From Oscillospiraceae bacterium (GTDB taxonomy: Bacteria; Bacillota; Clostridia; Oscillospirales; Ruminococcaceae), in the NCBI GenBank assembly GCA_022770625.1, contig JALEHK010000019.1:1-40504 (forward strand): a stretch of 40,504 bases of DNA, read 5' to 3'. The translations under genes were made by a program, and so were the position numbers. Position 1 is the stretch's first letter, and each line of letters begins with the position of its first letter. The notes beneath the pieces are model-generated. The model did not search any database and was not told the origin of the DNA. It saw only the letters and a program-made list of their open reading frames with translations. Of this stretch, positions 23,903-32,329 are shown piece after piece.

Positions 23903-24781
23903 ATGCAAGGTGAACCCCAGACGGTTTACGCCGATGTTCTGTTCCTGCTCAATTTCCTGCTGACCTGGGCGATGATCCGCTGCACCGGGATCCTGACCGG
24001 GCGGAAAACTTCCGGTTGGAGAGAAGCGGCGGGAAGCCTTGCGGGTGGAGCAGGCGCGATGCTTTTGCTGTTTTCCCCCGGAAACGTTCTGCTTTGGCTG
24101 CTGCGGATCCTGACCGGCGGGCTGATCGGCTGGATCGCATACGGCTTCGGAAACTGGCGGCGCTTTTTCCGGCTCTGCCTGACCCTTTTTCTGGTCAGCT
24201 TTCTGATCGTGGGCGCGATGGCGGGGCTGATGGCGCTGACCCTTCCGGCGGACGCAGCTACGGATGCAGCTATAAAAGGCGGGATCGTCTATTTTCGAGT
24301 CTCTCCGGTGGTTCTCATCGTAGCCGGATGCGGGGGATGCCTGACCGCCTACGCGGTGAAGCAGATCACCGAAAAGCGGATGCCGGATAGGCTGATCCGA
24401 ACCTTTACCGTTCGGATTTTCGGCCGGGAAGAGCGGCTGCGGATGCTGGTGGATACAGGAAACCGTCTGACGAGTTTTGGAACGCCGGTGGCTGTCCTGA
24501 CCCGGGAAGCGCTGTCCCGGCTTCTTCCGCCGGAAGCAGCTGCCTGCCTTTTTGACCGGAGCGCGGCCGCAGCCCTTTCGCCTCTCTGGAAGGTGCGACT
24601 GCGGCTGATCCCCTGCCGGACGGCGGCGGGAGAAACGATGCTGTCCGGTTTTCCGGGAACGGTCGCGGATGAAAGTGCGGCGGAATACCGGTGCATTTTT
24701 GCGTCCGGGGAATCGCTTCCGATACATCTTGACGATCAGGAGCGGGGAATAGATGGCGTGATTGCGCCGCTGATCCGCTGA
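23903..24781 (+). CDS. spoIIGA: SpoIIGA, pro-sigma-E processing aspartic peptidase
   Basis: SpoIIGA sits in the mother-cell side of the sporulation septum and cleaves the pro-sequence of sigma-E after a signal from SpoIIR. The 292-residue protein begins [18 protein letters not shown], typical of the family, and has five or so membrane helices in its first 155 residues. The cytoplasmic peptidase half follows, with the aspartic active-site motif VDTGN (D184-N187) and a conserved IDGVIAP near the end. ATG 23903 follows AGGAGG by eight bases. The gene is directly followed by sigE, as in other spore formers. Sequence conservation outside the motifs is low, as expected for this family. Confidence 0.92.
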   Translation: MQGEPQTVYADVLFLLNFLLTWAMIRCTGILTGRKTSGWREAAGSLAGGAGAMLLLFSPGNVLLWLLRILTGGLIGWIAYGFGNWRRFFRLCLTLFLVSFLIVGAMAGLMALTLPADAATDAAIKGGIVYFRVSPVVLIVAGCGGCLTAYAVKQITEKRMPDRLIRTFTVRIFGREERLRMLVDTGNRLTSFGTPVAVLTREALSRLLPPEAAACLFDRSAAAALSPLWKVRLRLIPCRTAAGETMLSGFPGTVADESAAEYRCIFASGESLPIHLDDQERGIDGVIAPLIR

Positions 24782-24801
24782 TGGAAAGGAGAAGAAAAGC
24801 C

Positions 24802-25548
24802 ATGGAACGGCTGCAAAAGAGAAAAGTGTCTTTCGGAGGAAATTTTTCGGCAAAATTTTTCGCGGTCTGCCGGATGCTGACTTCCAAAAGCCGGCCAGTC
24901 TCTGAGGAAAAGGAAACGCTCTGGTTTCTGTCAGGCGGTTCGCTTCCGCCGCCGCTGACGAGGGAAGAGGAGGAAGCGCTGACTGCCCGGCTTCCCGATC
25001 CGGCAGTGAAAGAAACGCTGATTACCAGAAACCTGCGGCTGGTTGTCTACATAGCAAAGAAATTTGAAAGCGGGGGAAATCTCGAGGATCTGTCCAGTAT
25101 CGGCGCGATCGGCCTGATCAAGGCGGTCGATACCTTTTCGCCGGATAAAAAGATCAAGCTTGCGACCTACGCTTCCCGCTGTATTGAAAACGAGATCCTG
25201 ATGCATCTGCGGAAAACGTCGCGGCTAAGGGGAGAGCTTTCGTTTGACGAACCGCTGAGCGTTGACTGGGACGGGAATGAACTGCTGCTGTCGGATGTGC
25301 TTGGTTCGCCGGAAAACGCGGTCAGTGAAAATCTCGAAGCGGAAGCCGAACGGGAAGCGCTCTTGGAGGCGGTATCGAGACTTTCGCCGCGGGAACAGGA
25401 GATCATGAACCTTCGCTTCGGGCTTTCCGGACAAAGGGAACATACGCAGAAGGAGGTCGCCGATTCGATCGGCATTTCCCAGTCGTATATTTCCCGGCTG
25501 GAAAAGCGGATCCTGAAGAAACTCGCAGCGGAACTCAGCGTGGAATGA
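24802..25548 (+). CDS. sigE: Sigma-E, early mother-cell sporulation sigma factor (pro-form)
   Basis: A 248-residue sigma-70-family factor made as an inactive precursor. Residues ~1-30 are the basic, hydrophobic pro-sequence removed by Spo[20 protein letters not shown] then opens the mature factor as in other sigma-E proteins. Region 2 is clear ([55 protein letters not shown]), as is region 4 ([42 protein letters not shown]). ATG 24802 is preferred to the in-frame ATG at 24781 because GGAAAGGAG lies between them at proper spacing. spoIIGA stops 20 bases upstream. sigG, often third in this cluster, is not present downstream. Confidence 0.95.
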   Translation: MERLQKRKVSFGGNFSAKFFAVCRMLTSKSRPVSEEKETLWFLSGGSLPPPLTREEEEALTARLPDPAVKETLITRNLRLVVYIAKKFESGGNLEDLSSIGAIGLIKAVDTFSPDKKIKLATYASRCIENEILMHLRKTSRLRGELSFDEPLSVDWDGNELLLSDVLGSPENAVSENLEAEAEREALLEAVSRLSPREQEIMNLRFGLSGQREHTQKEVADSIGISQSYISRLEKRILKKLAAELSVE

Positions 25549-25588
25549 GAAGCGCGTCGGATTTTATCCAAAACGTACCCAAAAAGCG

Positions 25589-25615
25589 AAAAACTTTCCG
25601 GATTGGAAAGTTTTC
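25589..25615. terminator. AT-rich hairpin after sigE
   Basis: AAAACTTTCC (25590-25599) pairs with GGAAAGTTTT (25605-25614). The T-run is short on the plus strand and longer on the minus strand, so it may terminate sigE weakly or mark the end of minus-strand read-through. Confidence 0.5.
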
Positions 25616-25742
25616 AAAAAGAACAAAAGTTCCCTATACTTTTATTATACCATGGAAAGCAGCATCTGTAAATAGAAATCCTGTACAAAATCAGGGAAAC
25701 AAAACAAACGTTCTCCTGCAAAAACGTCGCTTGACTAAAAAA

Positions 25743-25778
25743 ACAGCCTGTGCGGAAAATCGTTCCCACACAGGCTGT
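25743..25778 (-). terminator. Terminator of the rarA-radical SAM-DUF2344 operon
   Basis: ACAGCCTGTG (25743-25752) and CACAGGCTGT (25769-25778) form a perfect 10-bp stem. On the minus strand it is followed by TTTTTTTAGTC, four bases after the DUF2344 stop codon. Confidence 0.88.
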
Positions 25779-25782
25779 GCTT

Positions 25783-26499
25783 TTAGCAGAACCGGCTTCC
25801 GTCCGAAAGTAACATCTGCTCCCGGCGGATCAGGTGATAGTTGATCTCGATTCCGCTTTTGGCACCGAAAGTATCGATCACGAGGGTGACGTTTAAGTTT
25901 TCCTCAATGCCGCAGGCGGTGCGCATCCGAATCAGAAGTCCGTCTCCGTTATTTTCAGTTTCACAAGAGGCAATCATCGGCTTGATGTCGATCTCTTTCG
26001 GCCCTTTTTTGGTGTGCTTGACCGCAGGGATCGTTTCTCCGGAAAGAAATTCGTCCCATTTTTCCCGTAGCGCACGCCCGTCGATCCCTTCGCCCGAAAA
26101 GAGAACGGTATAGTCGGCCGAGACGATCTCCGCCGGCTTATGGACAGGGGCGGCGATCCGGGTGACGCGGATTCCTTCGGGAAAGGCATGGTTTAAGCGC
26201 TCCATCAGCTCCTCCGGTTCGCAGTCCTCGACCGTCCGGAAGTCAAAGCTCTCTTCAATCCCTTCACAGCCCAGAAAAATCGGCATCGGGAAGGTCAGAT
26301 AGATGTGGGGATGATACCCCTCGGTGAACCAGACCGGGAGATTCGCCCGGCCGATTGCACGCTGAATCGCGCGGTAAAGATCGAGGTGGGAAATATATTT
26401 CGCGCGCTCGAATTTTTTGTAAAAGGCGCGGTATTCGTAGATGTCACGCCCCTGAACAACGACTACCTTGCGCTTTTCGTTCGAATTTTTCTCACTCAA
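25783..26499 (-). CDS. DUF2344 (TIGR03936) protein associated with radical SAM partner
   Basis: A 238-residue protein of the family that accompanies, or is fused to, the B12-binding radical SAM proteins encoded just upstream. The signature is FERAKYISHLDLYRAIQRAIGRANLPVWFTEGYHPHIYLTF near the N-terminus. Its biochemical role is not established; linkage to tRNA or ribosome-related modification has been guessed from gene neighbourhoods. The start is uncertain: no ATG fits. TTG at 26499 gives GAAAGGA 11 bases upstream and an 8-base overlap with the preceding gene; GTG at 26508 sits only two bases from that site. A longer frame to 26700 lies inside the upstream gene and is rejected. The overlap implies translational coupling to the radical SAM protein. 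Confidence 0.85.
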   Translation of the reverse strand: MSEKNSNEKRKVVVVQGRDIYEYRAFYKKFERAKYISHLDLYRAIQRAIGRANLPVWFTEGYHPHIYLTFPMPIFLGCEGIEESFDFRTVEDCEPEELMERLNHAFPEGIRVTRIAAPVHKPAEIVSADYTVLFSGEGIDGRALREKWDEFLSGETIPAVKHTKKGPKEIDIKPMIASCETENNGDGLLIRMRTACGIEENLNVTLVIDTFGAKSGIEINYHLIRREQMLLSDGSRFC

Positions 26500-28342
26500 C
26501 GCAGACACCGTCCTTTCGGTCGAGGAGCTTGACGGCGCCGCATCCGGCACACTGCTCCCGGCAGTTTTTCGTGACCTCGGCGCGCTGGGCTTTTTCCCAT
26601 TCCCGCTTGAAGAAGGCTTTGGATACGCCGATGTCGATATGATCCCAGGGAAGAATCTCGTCCACGCTCCGGGTACGGCTCGCGTAGAATTTCGGGTCAA
26701 GTCCCGCGTCGGACAGCGCCTTCATCCAGCGGTCGAAGTTAAAGCATTCGCTCCAGCTGTCGAAAACCGCTCCCGCTTTCCACGCGAGATAGATCGCCTT
26801 TCCCAGCCGCCGGTCGCCGCGGGCGATGACGCCTTCGAGGACAGAAGTGTGGACGTCGTGCCAGGCGACGCTGATCTTCCGGGAATGAATTGAGTCGAGC
26901 AGGGCGGCCTGCTTGCGCTCGACCGTCTCAAAGTCGTCCTGACCGACCCACTGGAAGGGAGTATCGGGCTTCGGAACAAAAACCGCGACCGAGATCGAGA
27001 CATTGACCATCTTTTTGGGGCGCTTTTCCAGACCGAAATAGATGTCCACAATCCGTTGGGCAAGCCGTCCGATGTCGCGGACGTCCTCTTCCGTTTCGGT
27101 CGGAAGGCTGGACATGAAATAGAGCTTGACCGAGGTGTAGCCGCCCTGGAAGGCGATCCGGCAGGTGTTCATAATCTCCTCTTCGTTGACACCCTTGTTG
27201 ATGACGTCGCGCATCCGCTGGTTGCCCGCTTCGGGCGCAAAGGTCAGACCGGTCTTATAAATACGGCTGACTTTTTCCATCAGCGACTCGGAGAAGTTAT
27301 CGACCCGGAGAGAGGGGAGCGAGAGCCGGATCTTTTTATCAGCGGTATAGTCGATGATCTTGTTCAGCATCTCTTCGACCTGCGGGTGGTCGGAGGTCGA
27401 AAGGCTCGAAAGAGAAAGCTCGTCGTATCCGGTCGAATCGCAGAGAACCTTCGCCTGTCCGCAGAGGACGTCGGGAGTCTTGGCGCGGAGGGGGCGGTAG
27501 AAAAAGCCCGCCTGGCAGAACCGGCATCCGCGGATACATCCCCGCATGACCTCGACGACCGCGCGGTCGTGAACGGTTTCCATGTAGGGGACGATGAAGG
27601 TGTCGGGGTAGGGCGCCTCCGACATATTCTGGACGATCCGCTTGACGACTTTCGCGGGGGCGCCGTCTTTCGGGATGACGGCCTGGATCGTTCCGTCCTC
27701 GTTATATGTTACGTCATAAAGTGACGGAACATATACGCCGCCGATCTGAGAGGCGCGCTTGAGGTAGGCAGACTTGGAGTAGGTGCCGTCCTTTTTCATC
27801 TCCTGGCAGAGCCTGACCAGATCCATCAGCATATCCTCGCCGTCGCCGATCTGGAACAGGTCGATAAAATCGGCCAGAGGCTCCGGGTTTGCACAGCAGG
27901 GGCCGCCGGCAATGATGATCGGGTCGTCCTCTTTCCGCTCGGAAGCAAGGGGGTTGATCCCCGCAAGGTCGAGCATATTCAGGATATTGGTGTAGGAAAG
28001 CTCGTACTGAAGGGAAAAACCGATCAGGTCAAACTCGTCCAGCGAATCGAGACTTTCCAGCGCGTAGAGGGGGATATGCCGCTTTCTCATCAGCTCCTCG
28101 CAGTCAACCCACGGGGCATAGACCCGTTCCGCCCAGAAATGGGGATCGCGGTTGACGATGTTGTAGAGAATCTTGAGGCCTAAGTGGGACATTCCGATCT
28201 CGTAGGTGTCGGGGAAGCAAAGCGCCAGCCGGACGTCGATCTCGTCTTTGTTCTTGACGACCGAATGAAGCTCTCCGCCGATATAGCGGGCGGGTTTCTG
28301 AACCTTGAGCAGAATCGGTTCAAGCTGTTCTTTTACGTTCAT
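26492..28342 (-). CDS. TIGR03960-type B12-binding-domain radical SAM protein
   Basis: A 616-residue protein with an N-terminal cobalamin-binding-like domain (~35-200; FPDTYEIGMSHLGLKILYNIVN, IAGGPCCANPEPLADF) and a radical SAM domain with C269-x3-C273-x2-C276 (CIRGCRFCQAG), then LSLSSLSTSDH and FAPEAGNQRMRDVINKG. The tail ends in a Cys-rich CREQCAGCGA stretch that could bind metal. The family is widespread in Clostridia with a DUF2344 partner, but its reaction is unknown. ATG 28342 follows GAAAGGAATACGC. It lies 38 bases after rarA and overlaps the DUF2344 gene, so the three genes likely form one transcript ending at 25743. Confidence 0.9.
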   Translation of the reverse strand: MNVKEQLEPILLKVQKPARYIGGELHSVVKNKDEIDVRLALCFPDTYEIGMSHLGLKILYNIVNRDPHFWAERVYAPWVDCEELMRKRHIPLYALESLDSLDEFDLIGFSLQYELSYTNILNMLDLAGINPLASERKEDDPIIIAGGPCCANPEPLADFIDLFQIGDGEDMLMDLVRLCQEMKKDGTYSKSAYLKRASQIGGVYVPSLYDVTYNEDGTIQAVIPKDGAPAKVVKRIVQNMSEAPYPDTFIVPYMETVHDRAVVEVMRGCIRGCRFCQAGFFYRPLRAKTPDVLCGQAKVLCDSTGYDELSLSSLSTSDHPQVEEMLNKIIDYTADKKIRLSLPSLRVDNFSESLMEKVSRIYKTGLTFAPEAGNQRMRDVINKGVNEEEIMNTCRIAFQGGYTSVKLYFMSSLPTETEEDVRDIGRLAQRIVDIYFGLEKRPKKMVNVSISVAVFVPKPDTPFQWVGQDDFETVERKQAALLDSIHSRKISVAWHDVHTSVLEGVIARGDRRLGKAIYLAWKAGAVFDSWSECFNFDRWMKALSDAGLDPKFYASRTRSVDEILPWDHIDIGVSKAFFKREWEKAQRAEVTKNCREQCAGCGAVKLLDRKDGVCVE

Positions 28343-28380
28343 GCGTATTCCTTTCGTGTATCTTTTGATGGATTTTCGGG

Positions 28381-29652
28381 TTATTTTCCGCCTTTGATCC
28401 GTTTCCAGTAAAGGGCGGCGGCCTGTTCGTTTTTGTTGTCGGCCGGATGGTAATAAACTCTGTCCTTTAAGGCATCGGGCAGGTACTGCTGCTCGACCCA
28501 GCGGTTGGGAAAATCGTGCGGGTAGAGATAAAACTGTCCCTTAACCTTCTGATCTTCGCCGTCAAAATGCTTGTTCTGAAGCTGACGGGGGATCGAGCCG
28601 CTCTTTCCTTCTTTGAGATCCGCCATCGCTTCGTTGATTGCGTTGTGGGCGGTGTTGGACTTGGGGGAGGTCGCGACTAGGATCACCGCGTCCGCCAGCG
28701 GGAGACGGGCTTCGGGAAGTCCGACCTGCATCGCGATATCACAGGCGGCCTTGACGATCGGAATGATCTGGGGATAGGCCAGCCCCACGTCCTCGCAAGC
28801 GCACACCATCAGTCTCCGGCAGGCGGAAATCAGGTCACCCGCTTCCAAAAGCCGCGCCAGATAATGGATCGCGGCATCCGGGTCTGAGCCGCGCATCGAT
28901 TTCTGATAGGCGGAAACGATGTCGTAATGCTCGTCGCCGTCCCGGTCGTAGCGCATCGCGCTTCTCTGGGAAAGCTCGCGCGCCTTTTCAAGCGGAACGA
29001 ACCGGCTCCCGTCCTCGTTTTTGTCGGCGGAAAGGGTCAAAAGCTCGACCGTATTGAGGGCTTTCCGGACGTCGCCGCCGACCGCCTGTGCGATATAGCC
29101 GGACACGCCTTCCTCCAGACCGACCGAAAATCCCATCTCATCTCCAAGTTCTTTAAATCCGCGCAAAACCGCTTTTTCGATTTCCTCGGGCGGAACCGGC
29201 TTGAACTCAAAGACGGTGCAGCGGGAAAGGATCGCGCCGTAGATATAAAAATAGGGATTTTCGGTCGTGGACGCGATCAGGGTGATCCGTCCGTCCTCGA
29301 TGTACTCGAGAAGCGACTGCTGCTGTTTTTTATTCAGATACTGGATCTCGTCGAGATAGAGAACGACGCCCTGATAGCCGGAGATCGAGTCGAGATCATC
29401 CACGACCGCCTTGATGTCCGAGAGGGAAGCGTTGGTTCCGTTGAGCTTATGCAGCTTTTTCCCGGCTCTCTGGGCGATGATCCGGGCGACCGTTGTTTTT
29501 CCGACGCCGGAAGGGCCGTAAAAGATCATATTTGGGATGATTCCGCCCTCAATAATGCGGGAAAGCGCACCGTTTTTGCCCAAAAGGTGCTTTTGCCCGA
29601 CCACCTCGTCAAGCGTTTTCGGACGCAGCCGGTCAGCCAGTGGAGATGACAT
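28381..29652 (-). CDS. rarA: RarA (MgsA), replication-associated recombination ATPase
   Basis: RarA is an AAA+ ATPase related to clamp loaders that acts at stalled replication forks. The 423 residues start SSPLADRLRPKTLDEVVGQKHLLG, typical of the family. Walker A is GPSGVGKTT (46-54), Walker B LYLDEIQYL with DE at 101-102, then STTENPYF (sensor 1) and SRCTVFEFKPV. The C-terminal tetramerisation half includes SQRSAMRYDRDGDEHYDIVSAYQKSMRGSDPDAA and ACEDVGLA. ATG 29652 has GGAAAGG only three to four bases upstream, a tight spacing. The promoter is at 29691-29719. It heads the operon with the radical SAM and DUF2344 genes. Confidence 0.95.
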   Translation of the reverse strand: MSSPLADRLRPKTLDEVVGQKHLLGKNGALSRIIEGGIIPNMIFYGPSGVGKTTVARIIAQRAGKKLHKLNGTNASLSDIKAVVDDLDSISGYQGVVLYLDEIQYLNKKQQQSLLEYIEDGRITLIASTTENPYFYIYGAILSRCTVFEFKPVPPEEIEKAVLRGFKELGDEMGFSVGLEEGVSGYIAQAVGGDVRKALNTVELLTLSADKNEDGSRFVPLEKARELSQRSAMRYDRDGDEHYDIVSAYQKSMRGSDPDAAIHYLARLLEAGDLISACRRLMVCACEDVGLAYPQIIPIVKAACDIAMQVGLPEARLPLADAVILVATSPKSNTAHNAINEAMADLKEGKSGSIPRQLQNKHFDGEDQKVKGQFYLYPHDFPNRWVEQQYLPDALKDRVYYHPADNKNEQAAALYWKRIKGGK

Positions 29653-29690
29653 AAACCTTTCCGCCTTTCACTAAGAATATCGTACCTTTC

Positions 29691-29719
29691 AGTATAGCAT
29701 AACCGCCGCGGAAATACAA
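29691..29719 (-). promoter_or_regulatory. Promoter of rarA operon
   Basis: TTGTAT (29719-29714), 17-bp spacer, TATACT (29696-29691) on the minus strand, ~40 bases before ATG. Confidence 0.6.
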
Positions 29720-29768
29720 ACGTCTGTTTCAGATCCGGATCGCCGCTTCTGCCGCGAGGAGGGCGATT

Positions 29769-29846
29769 TTATCCTTGGATTTTGGGGATGATAGCCGTGG
29801 GGGAGATCACGGCGGGGGAATCGGGGGAAAAATGGGTTAAAAGCAT
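29769..29846 (-). pseudogene. Possible gene remnant: 25-residue frame with ribosome binding site
   Basis: ATG 29846 lies 11 bases after GAAAGGA and opens MLLTHFSPDSPAVISPT..., stopping at TAA 29769. The opening is reminiscent of the N-terminus of a clostridial nucleoside-phosphorylase family (FDP...AVI.P), and another frame continues downstream as KDKIALLAAEAAIRI before a stop at 29729. I read this as a possible decayed gene whose body has been deleted. It could equally be a chance short frame or a small peptide. Similarity is from memory and unverified. Confidence 0.22.
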
Positions 29847-29876
29847 CGTGAATCACATCCTTTCGGGTGAAGTTCG

Positions 29877-29900
29877 ATGGACTTGACCTAAACTTTTCTG
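29877..29900 (+). repeat. Interspersed hairpin repeat, copy C (one end only)
   Basis: These 24 bases match 23789-23812 except A for G at 29881, and match the minus-strand copy at 9355-9332 except T for C near the end. The two internal hairpins of copies A and B are missing. Confidence 0.75.
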
Positions 29901-30006
29901 GCCTCCGAATCCGGGAGGTTTATCCCTTAATTATAAAAGTGAAACGGCGGAAAAGCAAGTTTTTTCGATTTTTGGGCAGGTTGGCGGGCGAAGCGTCCGC
30001 TGCTGA

Positions 30007-30035
30007 TTGACAACCCTTTTCAAAACGGATATAAT
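30007..30035 (+). promoter_or_regulatory. Consensus promoter of pepV
   Basis: TTGACA (30007-30012), 17-bp spacer, TATAAT (30030-30035): a perfect sigma-A consensus, ~43 bases before ATG 30078. Confidence 0.85.
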
Positions 30036-30077
30036 GAAAAAGGTAAAACCCATACAAGAAGAAAGGTTGTGTGACAA

Positions 30078-31490
30078 ATGCTGAAAGAACAGCTTAAAGC
30101 GTATATGGAAGCTCACCGTGAGGCGATGATCGAGGATATTTCCACACTCGTTCGGATTAAGAGCGACAAGGGCGAAGCTGCGCCCGGTGCTCCTTTTGGA
30201 GAAGGACCTGCCGCCGCGCTCAAAAAGGCGATGGAGATCTGCGGGGATAAGGGCTTTGTGGTCAAGAACTGGGATGGATACGTCATGACGGCAGACATGA
30301 ACGGCAAGGAGTCCGGTCTGGACATTCTGGCGCATCTGGACGTTGTTCCCGTCTCGGAGGGCTGGACGAAAACCGAGCCGTTTGAGCCTAAGCTGATCGG
30401 AAACAAGCTCTACGGACGCGGAACCGCCGACGACAAAGGCCCGGCGGTCGCGGCGCTTTATGCGATGATGGCGGTCAAGGAACTCGGCGTTCCGCTGAAG
30501 AGCAACTGCCGGCTGATTCTCGGAACCGACGAGGAGTGCGGCTCGAGCGACATCCGTCATTATTATGCACAGGTTCCCGAAGCGCCCTGCACCTTCTCGC
30601 CCGACGCGGAGTTTCCCTGCATCAACATCGAAAAAGGTTCGATTGCGCCCCACTACCTTGCTTCTTATGCAAAATCGGACGTGCTTCCCCGGATCATCCG
30701 TGTGGACGGCGGCACGAAGATCAACGTCGTTCCCAACAAGGCGGAAGCGGTCGTCGAGGGCTTTGAGGAAAGCGTTCTTCGCGGAATCGCGGAGGATACG
30801 ACCGCTGAGACCGGCGTGACCTTTGAACTGAAGGAAGAGGCGGGCAAGACTTATATCACCGCGCACGGAACGGACGCCCACGCCTCCATGCCCGAAAAGG
30901 GAAACAACGCGATTACCGGCCTTCTGACCCTTCTCGCGGCGCTTCCTGCGGCTGAGAGCGAGATGATGGACAAGCTCCGCGCCTTCCAAAAGCTCTATCC
31001 CCACGGCGATGGACAGGGGCTGGCCTGCGGCATCGCGATGGAGGACAAGGAGTCGGGCGCGATGACTTCGACGCTGGACATCTTCCACCTGAATGAAACC
31101 GGCTTTGAGGGCGAGGTTGACTGCCGCTGCCCGATCTGCGCGACCGATGAAAACGTGACCGAGGTGCTCAGAGCCGCGGCGGAAAAGGCCGGCGTCAAGC
31201 TGGACGAGCGCTGCAAATTAAACCCGCCTCACTGCGTACCGGCCGATTCCCCCTTTGTTCAGACCCTTCTTTCGGTTTATGAGGAGTATACCGGTCAGAA
31301 AGGCGAGGCGCTTGCAATCGGCGGCGGGACCTATACCCATCATCTGAAAAACGGTGTTGCATTTGGCTGTGAGTTCCCCGGTTCCGAGGACTGCCATATG
31401 CACGGAAACGATGAGTTTGTCAACGTAGATGAGCTTGTCCTGTCGGCGGAGATGTTCGCACAGGTCATCATCGACATCTGCGGCGAATAA
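30078..31490 (+). CDS. pepV: PepV-type M20 metallodipeptidase
   Basis: A 470-residue cytoplasmic dipeptidase using two metal ions. Metal and active-site motifs are in order: AHLDVVP with H86 and D88, GRGTADDKGP with bridging D119, GTDEECGSSD with catalytic E152 and ligand E153, and SPDAEFPCINIEKG carrying a further Asp ligand, with the last His in the C-terminal region (GTYTHHLKNGVAFG). Length and motifs fit PepV/Sapep, whose lid domain makes them larger than other M20 enzymes. ATG 30078 follows AGAAAGG. A perfect consensus promoter suggests strong constitutive expression. It ends in a terminator (31513-31557), so it is probably monocistronic, although the next operon has no promoter of its own that I can see. 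Confidence 0.94.
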   Translation: MLKEQLKAYMEAHREAMIEDISTLVRIKSDKGEAAPGAPFGEGPAAALKKAMEICGDKGFVVKNWDGYVMTADMNGKESGLDILAHLDVVPVSEGWTKTEPFEPKLIGNKLYGRGTADDKGPAVAALYAMMAVKELGVPLKSNCRLILGTDEECGSSDIRHYYAQVPEAPCTFSPDAEFPCINIEKGSIAPHYLASYAKSDVLPRIIRVDGGTKINVVPNKAEAVVEGFEESVLRGIAEDTTAETGVTFELKEEAGKTYITAHGTDAHASMPEKGNNAITGLLTLLAALPAAESEMMDKLRAFQKLYPHGDGQGLACGIAMEDKESGAMTSTLDIFHLNETGFEGEVDCRCPICATDENVTEVLRAAAEKAGVKLDERCKLNPPHCVPADSPFVQTLLSVYEEYTGQKGEALAIGGGTYTHHLKNGVAFGCEFPGSEDCHMHGNDEFVNVDELVLSAEMFAQVIIDICGE

Positions 31491-31512
31491 GCGTTTGGAC
31501 ATAAAAACGTCG

Positions 31513-31557
31513 GGAGCCTTTTCACGGCTGAAGGCCTGGATAAAGGCTCCTGCTTTT
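31513..31557 (+). terminator. Terminator after pepV
   Basis: GGAGCCTTT (31513-31521) pairs with AAAGGCTCC (31542-31550), followed by TGCTTTTT. The 20-base loop is long and holds a smaller CGGCTGAAGGCC structure. Confidence 0.75.
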
Positions 31558-31579
31558 TATGCCGGAAGGAGTTGATTTT

Positions 31580-32329
31580 ATGCGTAACAATCGGGATCAG
31601 AGTCTCGCCGAGCGAACCGCCGACGACATCCTCTCGATGCTCAATATCGAAAAGCGCTTTGCGGCGGGAGACCGGCTTCCGAGCGAAAACGAACTGGCAA
31701 GCGAACTCGGTGTCAGCCGCACGACCCTTCGGGAGGCGGTACGTCTCCTGGCGGCGCATCAGGTGCTGGTGACCGAACGGGGGAGAGGAACCTTTGTCCG
31801 GCAGGATTTTCATCCGTCCGATGCAAAGCTGACCCTTGAAAGCATGACCCCCGAGATCATGGATGTGCGCGACCTCTTTGAGATGCGGCTGATCTTTGAG
31901 CCGGAGGCCGCTTTTTACGCCGCCCAGCGGGCGACCGATGCGGAGCTGGAACGGATCCGGCATTACGCCGAGCTTGAGGAAGGGATCATCGAGCGGGGTG
32001 AGGACAGCACTGAGATCGAGATGGCGTTTCACAACTCGATTGCGACCGCGACCCACAACAGCTTTATCGGTGAACTGGTGCCGCTGATCTACCGGTCGAT
32101 CGAGCGGGCGCTCCGACTTTCGGGAACCTTCCCGGATATTATCGCCAACGTGGTCGAGGACAACCGGATGCTGATCGAGTTTTTAAGCCGCCGCAATGCG
32201 GAGGGCGCGAGAAGCGCGATGCGGATTCATATTATTCATGCGATGGACGGACTTTCTGCCGGTATGGAGGCGGAGGCGCGCGCGGAAGGAGCAGAGAATG
32301 GCGGCAGCAAAGAAAAAAATCACCTTTAA
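31580..32329 (+). CDS. FadR-type GntR-family transcriptional regulator
   Basis: A 249-residue regulator. Residues ~8-75 are the winged helix of the GntR family (ADDILSMLNIEKRFAAGDRLPSENELASELGVSRTTLREAVRLLAAHQVLVTERGRGTFV), and ~95-235 the all-helical FCD domain, with Asp/His metal ligands plausible in EMAFHNSIATATHN and AMRIHIIHAM. Such proteins usually sense small carboxylates or sugar acids. ATG 31580 follows GGAAGGAG at eight bases; the frame open to 31559 has no such site. It heads a tight cluster, overlapping the next gene by 32 bases. Its target is most simply this cluster, but no operator palindrome was found in the short gap after the pepV terminator. Confidence 0.9.
   Translation: MRNNRDQSLAERTADDILSMLNIEKRFAAGDRLPSENELASELGVSRTTLREAVRLLAAHQVLVTERGRGTFVRQDFHPSDAKLTLESMTPEIMDVRDLFEMRLIFEPEAAFYAAQRATDAELERIRHYAELEEGIIERGEDSTEIEMAFHNSIATATHNSFIGELVPLIYRSIERALRLSGTFPDIIANVVEDNRMLIEFLSRRNAEGARSAMRIHIIHAMDGLSAGMEAEARAEGAENGGSKEKNHL

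Larger units (their letters stand above)
29653..30077. other. Intergenic region between divergent rarA and pepV
   Basis: It holds the rarA promoter, a 25-codon frame with a ribosome binding site (29769-29846, minus), the third copy of the 24-bp repeat end (29877-29900) followed by a CCTCC/GGAGG hairpin, and the near-consensus pepV promoter (30007-30035). Confidence 0.7.

Noticed and set aside
24781-24801. Upstream ATG for sigE overlapping the spoIIGA stop
   Set aside because: The ribosome binding site lies between the two ATGs, so translation from 24802 is better supported.
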